DNA of 64,000 bases from Marivirga lumbricoides (lineage in GTDB: Bacteria > Bacteroidota > Bacteroidia > Cytophagales > Cyclobacteriaceae). The position numbers and the translations under genes are program-made. Location: positions 248,001 to 312,000 of the forward strand of contig NZ_BMEC01000002.1 of NCBI RefSeq assembly GCF_014636295.1. The letters run 5' to 3'. The notes below the pieces were generated by a model. It worked only from the letters and a program-made list of their open reading frames with translations. It was not told the DNA's origin and did no database searches. Positions 1 through 8,071 of this stretch are shown here, one piece after another. Position 1 is the stretch's first letter. Every line of letters starts with the position of its first letter.

Positions 1-249
1 AGGCAGAAGGGCTGTAACAGCAATAGGTACAGCTTCGGAAACCCACCATATTGCCATCCAAATTGCGATAGACAAAACCTTGAACGCTTCCGGTGCAATC
101 GTTTGCGGAGTATCTAAAAATTGTAGTGCACAAAAAACCAAAGGCCCCAAAAAAAGTGCATAATTTTTCCATTTTTTCGGTTCTTTTCTGTCAGGATTTC
201 TCTTGACAGGAATTCTCTTGACAGGAATATTCTGTACCTCTTTAAGCAT
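1..249 (-). CDS. SLC13/DASS-family anion:sodium symporter, N-terminal fragment (runs off window)
   Basis: The minus strand reads from an ATG at 249 to the window edge, giving 83 residues: a charged cytoplasmic N-terminus, a hydrophobic segment (about 30-46) and then WWVSEAVPIAVTALLP, the hallmark of divalent anion:Na+ symporters (di/tricarboxylate, sulfate or phosphate uptake across the inner membrane). Substrate cannot be told from this piece. A perfect 15-bp tandem duplication at 199-228 gives a doubled PVKR unit in the cytoplasmic tail. The rest of the gene lies outside the window. Family call is fairly firm; function within the family is open. Confidence 0.8.
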   Translation of the reverse strand, partial: MLKEVQNIPVKRIPVKRNPDRKEPKKWKNYALFLGPLVFCALQFLDTPQTIAPEAFKVLSIAIWMAIWWVSEAVPIAVTALLP

Positions 250-391
250 GAGTATTTTATTTAAATTGTGAATAGACTTTACCTATATAAAACTCAAAAG
301 ATTGATGCTTTTAGTTGGTGAATACCAACCTCAAAACCTTATAGAGTCGATAATTTTATAGATATTTTTTAGCTATTCTATGCTTAAATTG

Positions 392-440
392 GATTTTATT
401 GAATTTCATCGATTTTTATTGAATTTCATTGAATTTTATT
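392..440. repeat. Short imperfect tandem repeat, about 2.5 units of 19-20 bp
   Basis: Two near-identical units (392-410 and 411-430) of the form GATTTTATTGAATTTCATC, followed by a half unit (431-440). The repeat is AT-rich and lies in a non-coding region. It may be a simple slippage product rather than a functional array. Confidence 0.7.
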
Positions 441-461
441 ATTTAATCACTAATTATTTAG

Positions 462-484
462 TAATATTCTGATTCAGAATATTA
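462..484. promoter_or_regulatory. Perfect 23-bp palindrome, candidate operator
   Basis: Eleven-base arms TAATATTCTGA and TCAGAATATTA are separated by one base. It lies in the divergent intergenic region between the SLC13 transporter and the membrane-tethered HTH protein, a natural place for a dimeric regulator site. It has no T-run and does not look like a terminator. Which regulator binds it is unknown. Confidence 0.45.
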
Positions 485-805
485 AATTAAAGAGTCGTAT
501 TAAACTTATGGATATTAAAAACCGGAGTCTATTAATGGGTAGAGATGTACTGTCAGTCCCCTTAAAAATAGCCGGACTATTTTAGGATTAACAATCGTGA
601 AATTTCAAAATGAGGACCACTGGGATAATTGATCAAATGAATTTCTTTCCCAATTCCTAAAAAATGTATTCTAAATTGTAAAGATGTTATTGGTAACTAA
701 TCCTACATTAAATAACCTGTTTTAAATATCGATGGGTCAGAATCATATATAAATAAAATCATCTCTATAATGCCTATAATCACAATTTAAAATCAATTAA
801 ACTAA

Positions 806-1945
806 ATGGATGACCTTTATAAACACATAACAGAAAAATTAGAGAAACTATACGGCCCCTTTGATGCCGACAAAAAGCGATTCAAAAAATCGAACAATTC
901 AAAAATTGCACGTGACCTCGGCTATAGTGATGCCCAGTTTTCACGTTTAATCAATGGGACGGCCACACCCGGGGAATACGAGAGAACATTACAGAATGTT
1001 GATCGCATACTTAAGATAAAAGAATTCGAAGAGAATACTCAGGAAAGCAATTCGCCCCAATTCTATCTTATAAAAAAGAAAAACTGGATCATAGGAACGT
1101 TATTGTTTTTACTATTAACTTCTTCAACGCTATTGATTTTAAATCTTACAGCCAAAAAAACAAATGTTGAAGATTACTCAAGGGACTATACATTAAGGTG
1201 GGCTTTTGAAACCGAATTTGTAAACCCGTACACTAAATTAGAGGAGCTTCCCGCAGATTGTAACTTCCCTTGTTATAAGTTACAGGGGCAATGGGAACTC
1301 AATAAAAAATACAAAATACCCCTCTATATAGAGACTGATGGCTTTCACTATCAAGCGACCTCAGTAAAAATGTATACACGATGTGCTATCAATATAGAAT
1401 CCGATGGTCGTTTACTAGAAGGTTATGAATACCAAATGCACGAAATCTGGTATGACAAAACAGAATCAGATATATCAACATTTATGAACAATAAAGAAGG
1501 TGATGATGGTGAAGAAAGCAATTATGAAGCACTTGACTTTACTAAAGACAGTAGGTTTGTAAAAGTTGCGACAGTTCATACGCTATTTAGAAACAGGTTC
1601 ACTATTGGTGATTCTATTACCAGAGATGGGCAGGTTATTGGTAGGGACTTGGTGTATGTAGCGCAGGATATATTAAAAAATAAACTTAGCGAAGAAAAAG
1701 TGAATTTTATCAACAAAAAACTAAATCTAATCGCCAGAAAGGGGTTAGAAGATTTTTCCCGACCTATAAACTGTTTACAGAGCCCTCTGCCAGGTAGTGA
1801 TTTTCATGAGGTTAAAGAAGGAGATTTAATGACATTTACATGCAAACTAACCACTAATAGAGTTCCTACTCTTTATACAAAAGCCTTTAAATTTACCCGG
1901 CAATTTATCAAGAGTTCCTGTAGGCAATCTTCAGATAAAGAATAG
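806..1945 (+). CDS. Membrane-tethered HTH protein with extracytoplasmic C-terminal domain
   Basis: I do not recognise a named family for the 379-aa product. Residues about 30-68 (SKIARDLGYSDAQFSRLING and following) look like a Cro/CI-type helix-turn-helix. A single strongly hydrophobic segment at about 94-114 follows, then a polar domain of about 265 residues with a few cysteines that should lie in the periplasm. This is a ToxR-like topology: cytoplasmic DNA-binding head, one membrane span, external sensor. That reading is inference. The ATG at 806 is the first in frame. The gene stands alone, divergent from the SLC13 transporter. Confidence 0.6.
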   Translation: MDDLYKHITEKLEKLYGPFDADKKRFKKSNNSKIARDLGYSDAQFSRLINGTATPGEYERTLQNVDRILKIKEFEENTQESNSPQFYLIKKKNWIIGTLLFLLLTSSTLLILNLTAKKTNVEDYSRDYTLRWAFETEFVNPYTKLEELPADCNFPCYKLQGQWELNKKYKIPLYIETDGFHYQATSVKMYTRCAINIESDGRLLEGYEYQMHEIWYDKTESDISTFMNNKEGDDGEESNYEALDFTKDSRFVKVATVHTLFRNRFTIGDSITRDGQVIGRDLVYVAQDILKNKLSEEKVNFINKKLNLIARKGLEDFSRPINCLQSPLPGSDFHEVKEGDLMTFTCKLTTNRVPTLYTKAFKFTRQFIKSSCRQSSDKE

Positions 1946-2276
1946 CGACTCCTCCGTTTTGAAAATGGCTTAATTACAAGATGAGTTCCTATATATCACA
2001 CATTTAAAAGTTCGTGAGCTACCAGAAAGTTAAATACACAATCAAATTATATAGATTGCCCCACAAGAAATAAAGTGGTACTACTCTTAATGAAGAGAAC
2101 TTGCCCTCACCTGGATAGCTATCATGATGCTGCCTTTTTAGAACTCACCCAGCCAAAGGAAGGGCTGGCAGACTCCTGCTTTATCATCGACAAATCTGTC
2201 CCCTCTATTCTCGGAAGAAAGGGGACAGATTTGTTATTAATAACGTGTTAACTCGATATTTTCATTTTAATGCTTG
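1946..2276. other. Intergenic region with strong inverted repeats
   Basis: No supported gene lies between the HTH protein and the convergent CarboxypepD protein. A weak 53-codon plus-strand frame (2090-2251) exists but its sequence is dominated by the hairpins and it has no recognisable product. A CCAGCC/GGCTGG hairpin (2149-2168) and a perfect 15-bp inverted repeat (2190-2234) occur; they may serve as convergent terminators, though there is no T-run. Confidence 0.5.
2190..2234. repeat. Perfect 15-bp inverted repeat, 15-base loop
   Basis: Arms ACAAATCTGTCCCCT (2190-2204) and its exact complement (2220-2234) would form a stable stem-loop in RNA from either strand. It sits 30-odd bases beyond the end of the minus-strand gene that stops at 2277 and downstream of the plus-strand gene ending at 1945. 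No poly-T follows, so a factor-independent terminator is not certain; a REP-like element is an alternative. Confidence 0.6.
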
Positions 2277-3113
2277 TTATGGAGCTTCATAAGATGTCCC
2301 CATTACCTTTATGTCCCATTCAACAAATTCCTCCCATTTACCTAATGCTTTATACCTGATTAAAGATTTCAGTGAGGTACTGCTTTTACATCCTATTAAA
2401 GGAAGAGGCTCCTCAATTTCCACCCATTGAAATCCAATGTAAAATGGTTCAGTCAGCACCATATTTTCATCACTTAAATCGACTTCAAGCCAACCTTTCT
2501 TTAAAGTGCTTCGAATCACTTTCTGATTTCTGAGAACCTGTGCCTCTGGTAAGTTTGTGGATTTGTTAACTGTGTAGATATTGAGTAAAAGTAAGAATTC
2601 TCTTTCTAGTTCATTTAGTATATTCAGACTAACCGAGTTTAAGAATATTTCAGTTTTAGGTTCAATTAACATCACAATCTCAGAACCTCTGTCTCCTTTT
2701 TGAATCCAAATAAATGAATTATGCTTTTTCTTATTTCCATATTCCTTTGTTTTTCCTCTTAGCTTTTTTGAGGCTACAATAACTTCTTCGAGGAATTCTG
2801 CTTTCTCAGTTAGTTCAATCTCAACATAGTCATATGCCGACAGACTATCTAATTTCAGGTTTACAGTATTATATCCAATATGTGAAATCGTCAACATCTT
2901 GTTAAGATGTTCAGTTGGTATTACAAGCTCAAACTCTCCTTTTTCATTGGTAACAGTCCCAACGTTTGCTTTTGCAATTCCAACGGTAGCAAACATTATT
3001 TGCTGATTTGCTGATTTTATTTTCCCTTGAAGCGTTTTCCCTGTGCTGGCAGTTTGACTAAAAGCACTCGTTAAACTGAATAAAAGGAATATTGTGAAAG
3101 TCCAATTTCTCAT
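2277..3113 (-). CDS. Secreted carboxypeptidase-regulatory-like domain protein
   Basis: The 278-aa product starts with a clear Sec signal peptide (MRNWTFTIFLLFSLTSAFSQ), so I choose the ATG at 3113; the frame stays open upstream to 3293 but that extension is charged and cysteine-rich and would bury the signal. Residues about 27-112 are a CarboxypepD_reg-like beta-sandwich (GKIKSANQQIMFATVGI, then NEKGEFELVIP), as found at the N-termini of TonB receptors. The rest is a beta-rich region of unknown function (LIEPKTEIFLNSVSLNI; YIGFQWVEIEEPLP), which I cannot assign. It has no beta-barrel, so it probably acts in the periplasm or at the envelope. Confidence 0.7.
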   Translation of the reverse strand: MRNWTFTIFLLFSLTSAFSQTASTGKTLQGKIKSANQQIMFATVGIAKANVGTVTNEKGEFELVIPTEHLNKMLTISHIGYNTVNLKLDSLSAYDYVEIELTEKAEFLEEVIVASKKLRGKTKEYGNKKKHNSFIWIQKGDRGSEIVMLIEPKTEIFLNSVSLNILNELEREFLLLLNIYTVNKSTNLPEAQVLRNQKVIRSTLKKGWLEVDLSDENMVLTEPFYIGFQWVEIEEPLPLIGCKSSTSLKSLIRYKALGKWEEFVEWDIKVMGTSYEAP

Positions 3114-3509
3114 ACGCTCTTTAACGCCTGTACCCCCTTTTTGCCGGAGCGAGCAGGCTATGTAATTTGAAACTAGTAATTTATATCTTCTTAAACAACG
3201 TAGCCTGAAAGATAGAGGAAATTTCCTGCAGTGGCCCAGGCTACAAAAAGTCTCGCTATGGTTTGTAGTCTGGTATGGAATGGAGCCGAACACATCGAAA
3301 GAATGGGTTGAGAAAAGTGTTCCAAAACATATCGATTTTCTCCATTCTTTATAATAGATTATTAGTTACGGGTATATTTGGTAAGTCTTCTGATTAACGC
3401 CAGTTAAAGTACCTTTTGCACAAACCTTACGTCTACAAAAAACAATAGACAAAGTACTTAATCCGCTATTGCTTATACACATTATTAGCTATGTTTTTTT
3501 ATTCAGGTT
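3114..3509. other. Intergenic region with two hairpins, no gene
   Basis: No gene is seen. CTACAAA (3241-3247) pairs with TTTGTAG (3262-3268). A longer imperfect stem of about 15 bp pairs AAAGAATGG...AGAAAA (3298-3316, with a 4-base bulge) with TTTTCT-CCATTCTTT (3336-3350). These may end transcription of the DUF1801 unit to the right; no clean T-run accompanies them. Confidence 0.45.
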
Positions 3510-3938
3510 TCAAATTCCCAATGTAAGCAGTTCTTTAACATTGTGATAGGTCAAAGATGCCTTAATACATTCCTTCAATTCTATTTCTGGAATTTTTTGG
3601 TTCAATTGAAAGACGATTGCCCGTTTTCCTTCAAACTGAAATGTATGTTCAAAAACCAATCTAAATGTATCAACTAATCTACTTGTACATTGAAAATACA
3701 TAGCATATTGGCCCGGTGTTTTTTCTTTCCAGTCCATTCGCAGAGTACTGCCTTGTTTGGTCACAAAACTGGGTTCTCCCCACTTCAGGGTTTCTTCCAA
3801 AACGGTTATACCTTCAGTTTCTTCTGCTGTTTCTATGACCAATTCCCTAAGACGTTGCATTTTATCCCGAACAAAGTCGGGATAATTTGCAAAAACTTCA
3901 TTTACTCGTGGGTCTGTTTTAAATGTTAATTTACCCAT
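3510..3938 (-). CDS. DUF1801-domain protein
   Basis: The 142-aa protein matches the DUF1801 family in length and layout: an N-terminal helix (VNEVFANYPDFVRDKMQRLR), an acidic turn, the core ETLKWGEPSFVT, and a strand/helix end. Members have a frataxin-like fold; a few (B. subtilis YdhG/Fra) are described as iron chaperones, most are unassigned. It starts 8 bases after the GyrI-like gene stops and is very likely co-transcribed with it and with the WYL regulator upstream. Catalysis cannot be inferred. Confidence 0.8.
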   Translation of the reverse strand: MGKLTFKTDPRVNEVFANYPDFVRDKMQRLRELVIETAEETEGITVLEETLKWGEPSFVTKQGSTLRMDWKEKTPGQYAMYFQCTSRLVDTFRLVFEHTFQFEGKRAIVFQLNQKIPEIELKECIKASLTYHNVKELLTLGI

Positions 3939-3945
3939 TCATTTC

Positions 3946-4404
3946 TTATTTTACACCTATATAAAAATCTACTTCGGCATCCGATGGATTTTGTGCTTTT
4001 CCTCCGAAAATCTCAAAATCGGCATCATAGGTTCTTTCCAGTTCCATTTCAAATATTTTCAGCCATTGATTAACAACTAAACCTTTCATCAAGTCTCCTT
4101 TTGCTGTGGTTTTTAGGTATGTCCCACCTTCAAATGATTTGCCCACCATACCCCTGGGAACACTTTCCAGGTTTTCAACTTTGCAACCCAATATTGCTGT
4201 ATAGGGTTTTGTATAGTCACTTTCATAGTCTGTATAAAGTGAATAAATTTCATTGTTAACTTTATTAGGGATTTTTGTCAAAATATTCCCGGACATAAAC
4301 TCCTCCCATAGTTCAGCAATCTCTTTATTTGCCTGTCCATTCTCGTTTGTTGTTCTAATCGAGATTCCGATAATGTTAAATGGTTCAATTTTTACTGTTT
4401 GCAT
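3946..4404 (-). CDS. GyrI-like / effector-binding domain protein
   Basis: The 152-aa product fits the stand-alone GyrI-like small-molecule-binding fold (bacterial transcription activator, effector binding): VKIEPFNIIGISIRT at the start, YTAILGCKVENLESVPRGM in the middle, and the C-terminal DFEIFGGKAQNPSDAEVDFY signature. In regulators such as BmrR and Rob this domain binds hydrophobic ligands; solo versions can sequester or hydrolyse them. Its ATG (4404) lies 20 bases inside the end of the upstream WYL regulator, implying translational coupling. The ligand is unknown. Confidence 0.82.
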   Translation of the reverse strand: MQTVKIEPFNIIGISIRTTNENGQANKEIAELWEEFMSGNILTKIPNKVNNEIYSLYTDYESDYTKPYTAILGCKVENLESVPRGMVGKSFEGGTYLKTTAKGDLMKGLVVNQWLKIFEMELERTYDADFEIFGGKAQNPSDAEVDFYIGVK

Positions 4405-5170
4405 CTTTTAAAATTTGATGATTTGATGCAAATGTAGGTTGGCCTTGTGCCATAGGTGTGTCAGGGGTATTCATATATTTTTCTCTACATTTTTCGAGAT
4501 ACTGTTGCAAAGTCATTTTATGCGGTTCGAAATGACTATCCAAGACTTCTATTTTCCGGATGCAATCCAAACGGAATGCTCTAAAATCATTTCTTAATTT
4601 GCAAAAAGCGATCAATACCCAATTGTCCTGTGTGGTGTACAATGCAAATGGCTCTACTTCTCTTTGGCTTTCCCTGTTTTCCAATGACACATAATCAATT
4701 TTTATCGTTTGATAATTTGATAGAGTAGATTGAAGTTGTATCAAAAAATTACTTGTTTTTTCATTTTCCAAATTGTTTCGTACTTGAATTCTGTCGGTCA
4801 ACAGCTCCGTTTTTTCTTTTTGACTATATTTTAAGACCGATTTAATTTTTGTTATTGCTTTTTCGTAATGTTCGGTAAAGGATTGGTCTTTATTTTTTCT
4901 GATGAGGTGTTCGGCTGTTATCAAGGCATTTGCTTCCTCCTGTGTAAACATAACTGGCGGAATGTTATAACCATCCATCATAGTATAGCCTTTTCCTTCT
5001 TCCGTTACGATTGGAATCCCTGATTTCTCCAGGGTTCGGATGTCCCGATAGACTGTTCTAATACTTACATGGTGTTTTTCGGCAATATCCTTTGCAGTTA
5101 CAAGGCTTTTGGATTGTAACTGGGTGAGAATTGCTGTCAATCTTGCAAGTCTGGGTTTTTCTTTGTCCAT
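4385..5170 (-). CDS. YafY-type HTH/WYL transcriptional regulator
   Basis: An N-terminal winged HTH (LTAILTQLQSKSLVTAKDIA ... VSIRTVYRDIRTLEKSGIPI) is followed by a WYL ligand-sensing domain (IKIDYVSLENRESQREVEPF, then a Trp-containing strand and FRAFRLDCIRKIEVL). Such proteins are cytoplasmic DNA-binding regulators that sense nucleic acid or metabolite ligands. I take the ATG at 5170 (MDKEKPRLARL) because the family starts close to the HTH; an in-frame ATG at 5200 is possible. It is the first gene of a three-gene unit with the GyrI-like and DUF1801 genes, so it probably controls them. Confidence 0.88.
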   Translation of the reverse strand: MDKEKPRLARLTAILTQLQSKSLVTAKDIAEKHHVSIRTVYRDIRTLEKSGIPIVTEEGKGYTMMDGYNIPPVMFTQEEANALITAEHLIRKNKDQSFTEHYEKAITKIKSVLKYSQKEKTELLTDRIQVRNNLENEKTSNFLIQLQSTLSNYQTIKIDYVSLENRESQREVEPFALYTTQDNWVLIAFCKLRNDFRAFRLDCIRKIEVLDSHFEPHKMTLQQYLEKCREKYMNTPDTPMAQGQPTFASNHQILKDANSKN

Positions 5171-5355
5171 TGGTTTTTTGTTGACGGTGTCTAAATACAA
5201 TCTATGATGGACGGGGATTAAAAAAATCTAACCTTTCCTCACAAAAGCTACACCTTAATATAAATTTATCCTCATACATATCGGGAGTGGCGGATCTTCC
5301 TATCGAAAGCTTTCGAAACCCCACAAAAATATCCAGACCGATGCCTTCCATTCAC

Positions 5356-6057
5356 TCATAACACTTGTTGTAGCTCATTCTTTCTTAATGCTACATCCAT
5401 TGTCCACCAATATTTTTTTTGAGTTAATGGCCAGAGTTCACAAAGAACATCATATTGACCATAATAAACCCATTCCCAAGTTACCATTGTTCTTATCAAG
5501 AACCTTACTTTAAGTCTCTTCTTTATTGCTTGTTGCTCCTCTTTAGAAATTCCAGCCTTTTCCAATTTGGCAATATTCGTTTTTTGTAAGGCTTCTGAAA
5601 ACTCTGTATCCAAGAATTCCTCACACAATAATGACCAGTTGTCATTCCTTTGTTTTGCCTTGATAGAGAGTTGGTCATGTGCAAGAACGTCTTTTGATTC
5701 AATTCCAAGTAAGAAAATCAATTCGTTATTGTTAACTAAGGCACTGACTGGATGGGTATTAGTTCTAAGCTCCTGGACTTTTGAAAAGGGTAATTTTTTA
5801 GATCGTTTTAAAAAACCGTGTCTGAAATAATAACCATTTGGGAAATAAAAATGATCTGATTCAATCCTGCAATTGAATTTTTTTCTTCGGAATCTTTTTA
5901 GCCATTCGTAGTACTCATCCTCCTTGATCATGTATACCAATAAGCCACCAGACATAAGCAGCCCTATTATTGATTCTGTCAACAGCTTACCTTGAGTTAT
6001 CAGAAAAAGGCAAGCCGCAGTTGAAATCAAACAAATAAACTTTAGAAATAGATTCAT
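5356..6057 (-). CDS. Hypothetical membrane protein with PH-like segment
   Basis: The 233-aa product has two close N-terminal hydrophobic segments (about 4-20 and 28-44), then a basic stretch and a cytoplasmic part. Residues about 62-120 (alternating strands, a basic GFLKRSKKLPFSKVQEL) look like a bacterial PH-type domain; the C-terminal third is helical and ends in an aromatic stretch. No catalytic motif is visible and I do not recognise a named family. It is separated from both neighbours by more than 150 bases and is probably its own unit. Confidence 0.55.
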   Translation of the reverse strand: MNLFLKFICLISTAACLFLITQGKLLTESIIGLLMSGGLLVYMIKEDEYYEWLKRFRRKKFNCRIESDHFYFPNGYYFRHGFLKRSKKLPFSKVQELRTNTHPVSALVNNNELIFLLGIESKDVLAHDQLSIKAKQRNDNWSLLCEEFLDTEFSEALQKTNIAKLEKAGISKEEQQAIKKRLKVRFLIRTMVTWEWVYYGQYDVLCELWPLTQKKYWWTMDVALRKNELQQVL

Positions 6058-6453
6058 CCTTATGAGCTACAACATTTTAACAGGCAAACAATTTCGCTTA
6101 TTCACTTTATATTTTTCCTAACCGACAACAAAGACTTACATGCATTTACAAATGCTTATTTCGCAGTTCTTATATTCAAAGCACTCAAAATAGCTTCTTC
6201 CTCAAACAAATCCTAAGGTCTCATTGAAAAGCAATGAAAAATACCTGGAATCAGGTAGTGGATTTAATCATTTAATTTGGAAATAAAGGCTTCTTCAGAA
6301 GTACTAGTGGAGCACTTGCAACCCTGAGCGTTTCAACAATGAAAGTAGTGTTTTGAATTAAATATCATCAACGAATAGCACAAACCGATCTTCGCTGCTT
6401 GGCTGGATTTCTTATGGCTTTTCATAGCACAGAAGGCTGGCAGAGGGGCTATT
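6058..6453. other. Intergenic region, no supported gene
   Basis: A short hairpin TACCTG-GAAT-CAGGTA (6242-6257) is the only clear structure. A minus-strand frame reading out of the AraC gene (6333-6554) is low in complexity match and overlaps the AraC HTH in another frame, so I do not call it. Confidence 0.4.
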
Positions 6454-7368
6454 TTAGTTAAATGATTGTCTGAATTCCAAAGGTGAAATGTTGGTTTTTT
6501 TCTTAAATAGTTTACTGAATGATTGCGAATGTTCAAAGCCCAAATCATAGGCAATTTCGCTGATGGATCGATTGGATGTGGATAATCTTTGTTTGGCTTC
6601 GCTAATCAATTTATCGTGAATATGTTGTTGTGTGCTTTGACCTGTTAGTGACTTCAATAAATTACTCAAATAATTGGGGGAAATGTTCAGTGCATCTGAA
6701 ATGAATTGAACAGTAAGAAGCCCTTTTCTGATTAAATCGTCACTTTTAAAGTAGTTGTTCAGTGTATGCTCTAAAGCCGTTAAAATTTTATGATTGTCGA
6801 TTTTACGGGTAATAAACTGCCTTTGGTAAAACCGTTCGGAGTAGTTGAGCAGGGTTTCAATTTGCGAAACAATGATACTTTGACTAAATGAATCAATATT
6901 GGTATGGTATTCTTGTTTAATGTTTTCAATAATGGCATTGATGATCCGTTCTTCTTTATCTGATAGAAACAGGGCTTCATTCACGGAATAATCAAAAAAA
7001 TCATACTGCTTTATCGTTTTTGACAATGCTGTTTTCCAAAAAAAATCAGGATGAATGAGTAACAACCAGCCTTGCTGTCTTATCAGTTCGTCTTTAGAAT
7101 GCTCTATTCTAAAAACCTGATTGGGCGAGATGAAATACATTAGTCCTTCCTCAAAATCATATTCACTTTGGCCATAGCTGAACTTGCCATTAAAATCTCT
7201 TTTTAAAGAAATTGAATAGTAGTCCAGCACCATATTGATAGGTTCGCTGTAATGCTTAATGTCCTGAACGTTAATGACACTAATTAAGGGGTGCTCAGGT
7301 GGCGGTAAATTTCTTGAGCGATGAAATTCGCTAATCGTTTTAAAATGACTTAATTTTTGTTGTTCCAT
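6454..7368 (-). CDS. AraC-family transcriptional regulator
   Basis: The 304-aa protein has an N-terminal cupin-like sensing part and a typical C-terminal AraC double HTH (about 205-304): GLLTVQFISDALNISPNYLSN for the first helix pair and ISEIAYDLGFEHSQSFSKLF for the second, with the family signature RSISEIAYDLGF. It is the last gene of a four-gene minus-strand unit (NmrA reductase, VOC protein, small membrane protein, regulator; gaps 9, 1 and 18 bases), so it may control this unit. Ligand unknown. The ATG at 7368 gives a standard length. Confidence 0.9.
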   Translation of the reverse strand: MEQQKLSHFKTISEFHRSRNLPPPEHPLISVINVQDIKHYSEPINMVLDYYSISLKRDFNGKFSYGQSEYDFEEGLMYFISPNQVFRIEHSKDELIRQQGWLLLIHPDFFWKTALSKTIKQYDFFDYSVNEALFLSDKEERIINAIIENIKQEYHTNIDSFSQSIIVSQIETLLNYSERFYQRQFITRKIDNHKILTALEHTLNNYFKSDDLIRKGLLTVQFISDALNISPNYLSNLLKSLTGQSTQQHIHDKLISEAKQRLSTSNRSISEIAYDLGFEHSQSFSKLFKKKTNISPLEFRQSFN

Positions 7369-7386
7369 CCAGCTTTTATTTCTGAC

Positions 7387-7605
7387 TTATTTAACGAGCC
7401 AATTACGGAATTTACGTTGCAAAACACTTAATAAAAGTACCATCAATGGCACCAAAATAATCGTGGATACCAGCGTTCTCACTAACTGATGAAGATCTGA
7501 AAGATAGGGCATTATTAAAAAAGAAATAATATTTAATAAGGGATAAATACATATCCAGCTCAACACCATCATTTTCCATATTTTTGGAGGCTTTACTTGC
7601 TTCAT
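7387..7605 (-). CDS. Small two-span membrane protein resembling the tail of ABM membrane proteins
   Basis: The 72-aa product is basic at both ends and has two hydrophobic segments (about 12-32 and 43-63). From memory, the pattern PPKIWKMMVLSWICIYPLLN ... LVRTLVSTIILVPLMVLLL ... RNWLVK resembles the C-terminal membrane part of two-domain antibiotic-biosynthesis-monooxygenase (ABM) proteins, here without the ABM domain. It starts one base before the stop of the VOC gene and ends 18 bases before the AraC gene, so it belongs to that operon. Whether it works alone or is a remnant is open. Confidence 0.6.
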   Translation of the reverse strand: MKQVKPPKIWKMMVLSWICIYPLLNIISFLIMPYLSDLHQLVRTLVSTIILVPLMVLLLSVLQRKFRNWLVK

Positions 7606-7606
7606 G

Positions 7607-8062
7607 CTATGGGTTCTGGAGTTTTAGTTCTTCACTAAATTCGATTTTATTTCCAAAAGGATCGTTAATGAAAGCTACACGTTTTCCAATAACAGGAACT
7701 TCAAAAGTTCTGACAATTTCAATATCCCGAAGTTTCAATGCGCTCATTGTAGCTTCCAAATTATCCACGTTAAAACACAGATGATCATAACCCAGTTTTA
7801 CTTCTGAAAGTGATTCCTGATGGTCCTTAACTCCTAATACTTCAAGGATAAAATTGTTATCTCCCGGAGGAGCAATAAGTGCCAGTTGCATTTCTCCGGC
7901 AGTAAATTCTTTCACTAACCTGAAGTCCAGGTTTTTCTGGTACCAGGCGATAAAGGCTGTGTAGGCTGTTGTTCGTATGGCGATATGCCATCCCCTAAGG
8001 TCATGAAACACGCTCGTTTCATTTTTTGTGGGATAGGTAAGTGTTGAAATTGAATTTTCCAT
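7607..8062 (-). CDS. VOC-family (glyoxalase/dioxygenase fold) protein
   Basis: The 151-aa protein has the paired beta-alpha-beta-beta-beta layout of the vicinal oxygen chelate superfamily: GWHIAIRTTAYTAFIAWYQK then LDFRLVKEF, FILEVLGV, and in the second half LCFNVDNLEATMSAL, with FINDPFGNKIEFSEE at the end. Members act as glyoxalases, dioxygenases or resistance-binding proteins in the cytoplasm; the substrate is not readable here. It lies 9 bases behind the NmrA-type reductase and directly abuts the small membrane gene, so all are co-transcribed. Confidence 0.85.
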   Translation of the reverse strand: MENSISTLTYPTKNETSVFHDLRGWHIAIRTTAYTAFIAWYQKNLDFRLVKEFTAGEMQLALIAPPGDNNFILEVLGVKDHQESLSEVKLGYDHLCFNVDNLEATMSALKLRDIEIVRTFEVPVIGKRVAFINDPFGNKIEFSEELKLQNP

Positions 8063-8071
8063 GATTATATT

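Larger units (their letters stand above)
250..805. other. AT-rich intergenic region, no gene seen
   Basis: The 556 bases between the divergent transporter start (249) and the HTH protein start (806) contain no credible ORF. They hold an imperfect about 20-bp tandem repeat (392-440) and a perfect 23-bp palindrome (462-484), listed separately. The region must carry both divergent promoters; I could not assign them with confidence. Confidence 0.6.

Noticed and set aside
2090-2251. 53-codon plus-strand frame
   Set aside because: Its sequence is largely the arms of two hairpins; no recognisable product.
3114-3293. Upstream extension of the CarboxypepD protein to 3293
   Set aside because: It would bury the signal peptide inside the protein and its residues are unlike a leader.
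6333-6554. 73-aa minus-strand frame at the end of the AraC gene
   Set aside because: It overlaps the AraC HTH coding region in another frame and has no family resemblance.
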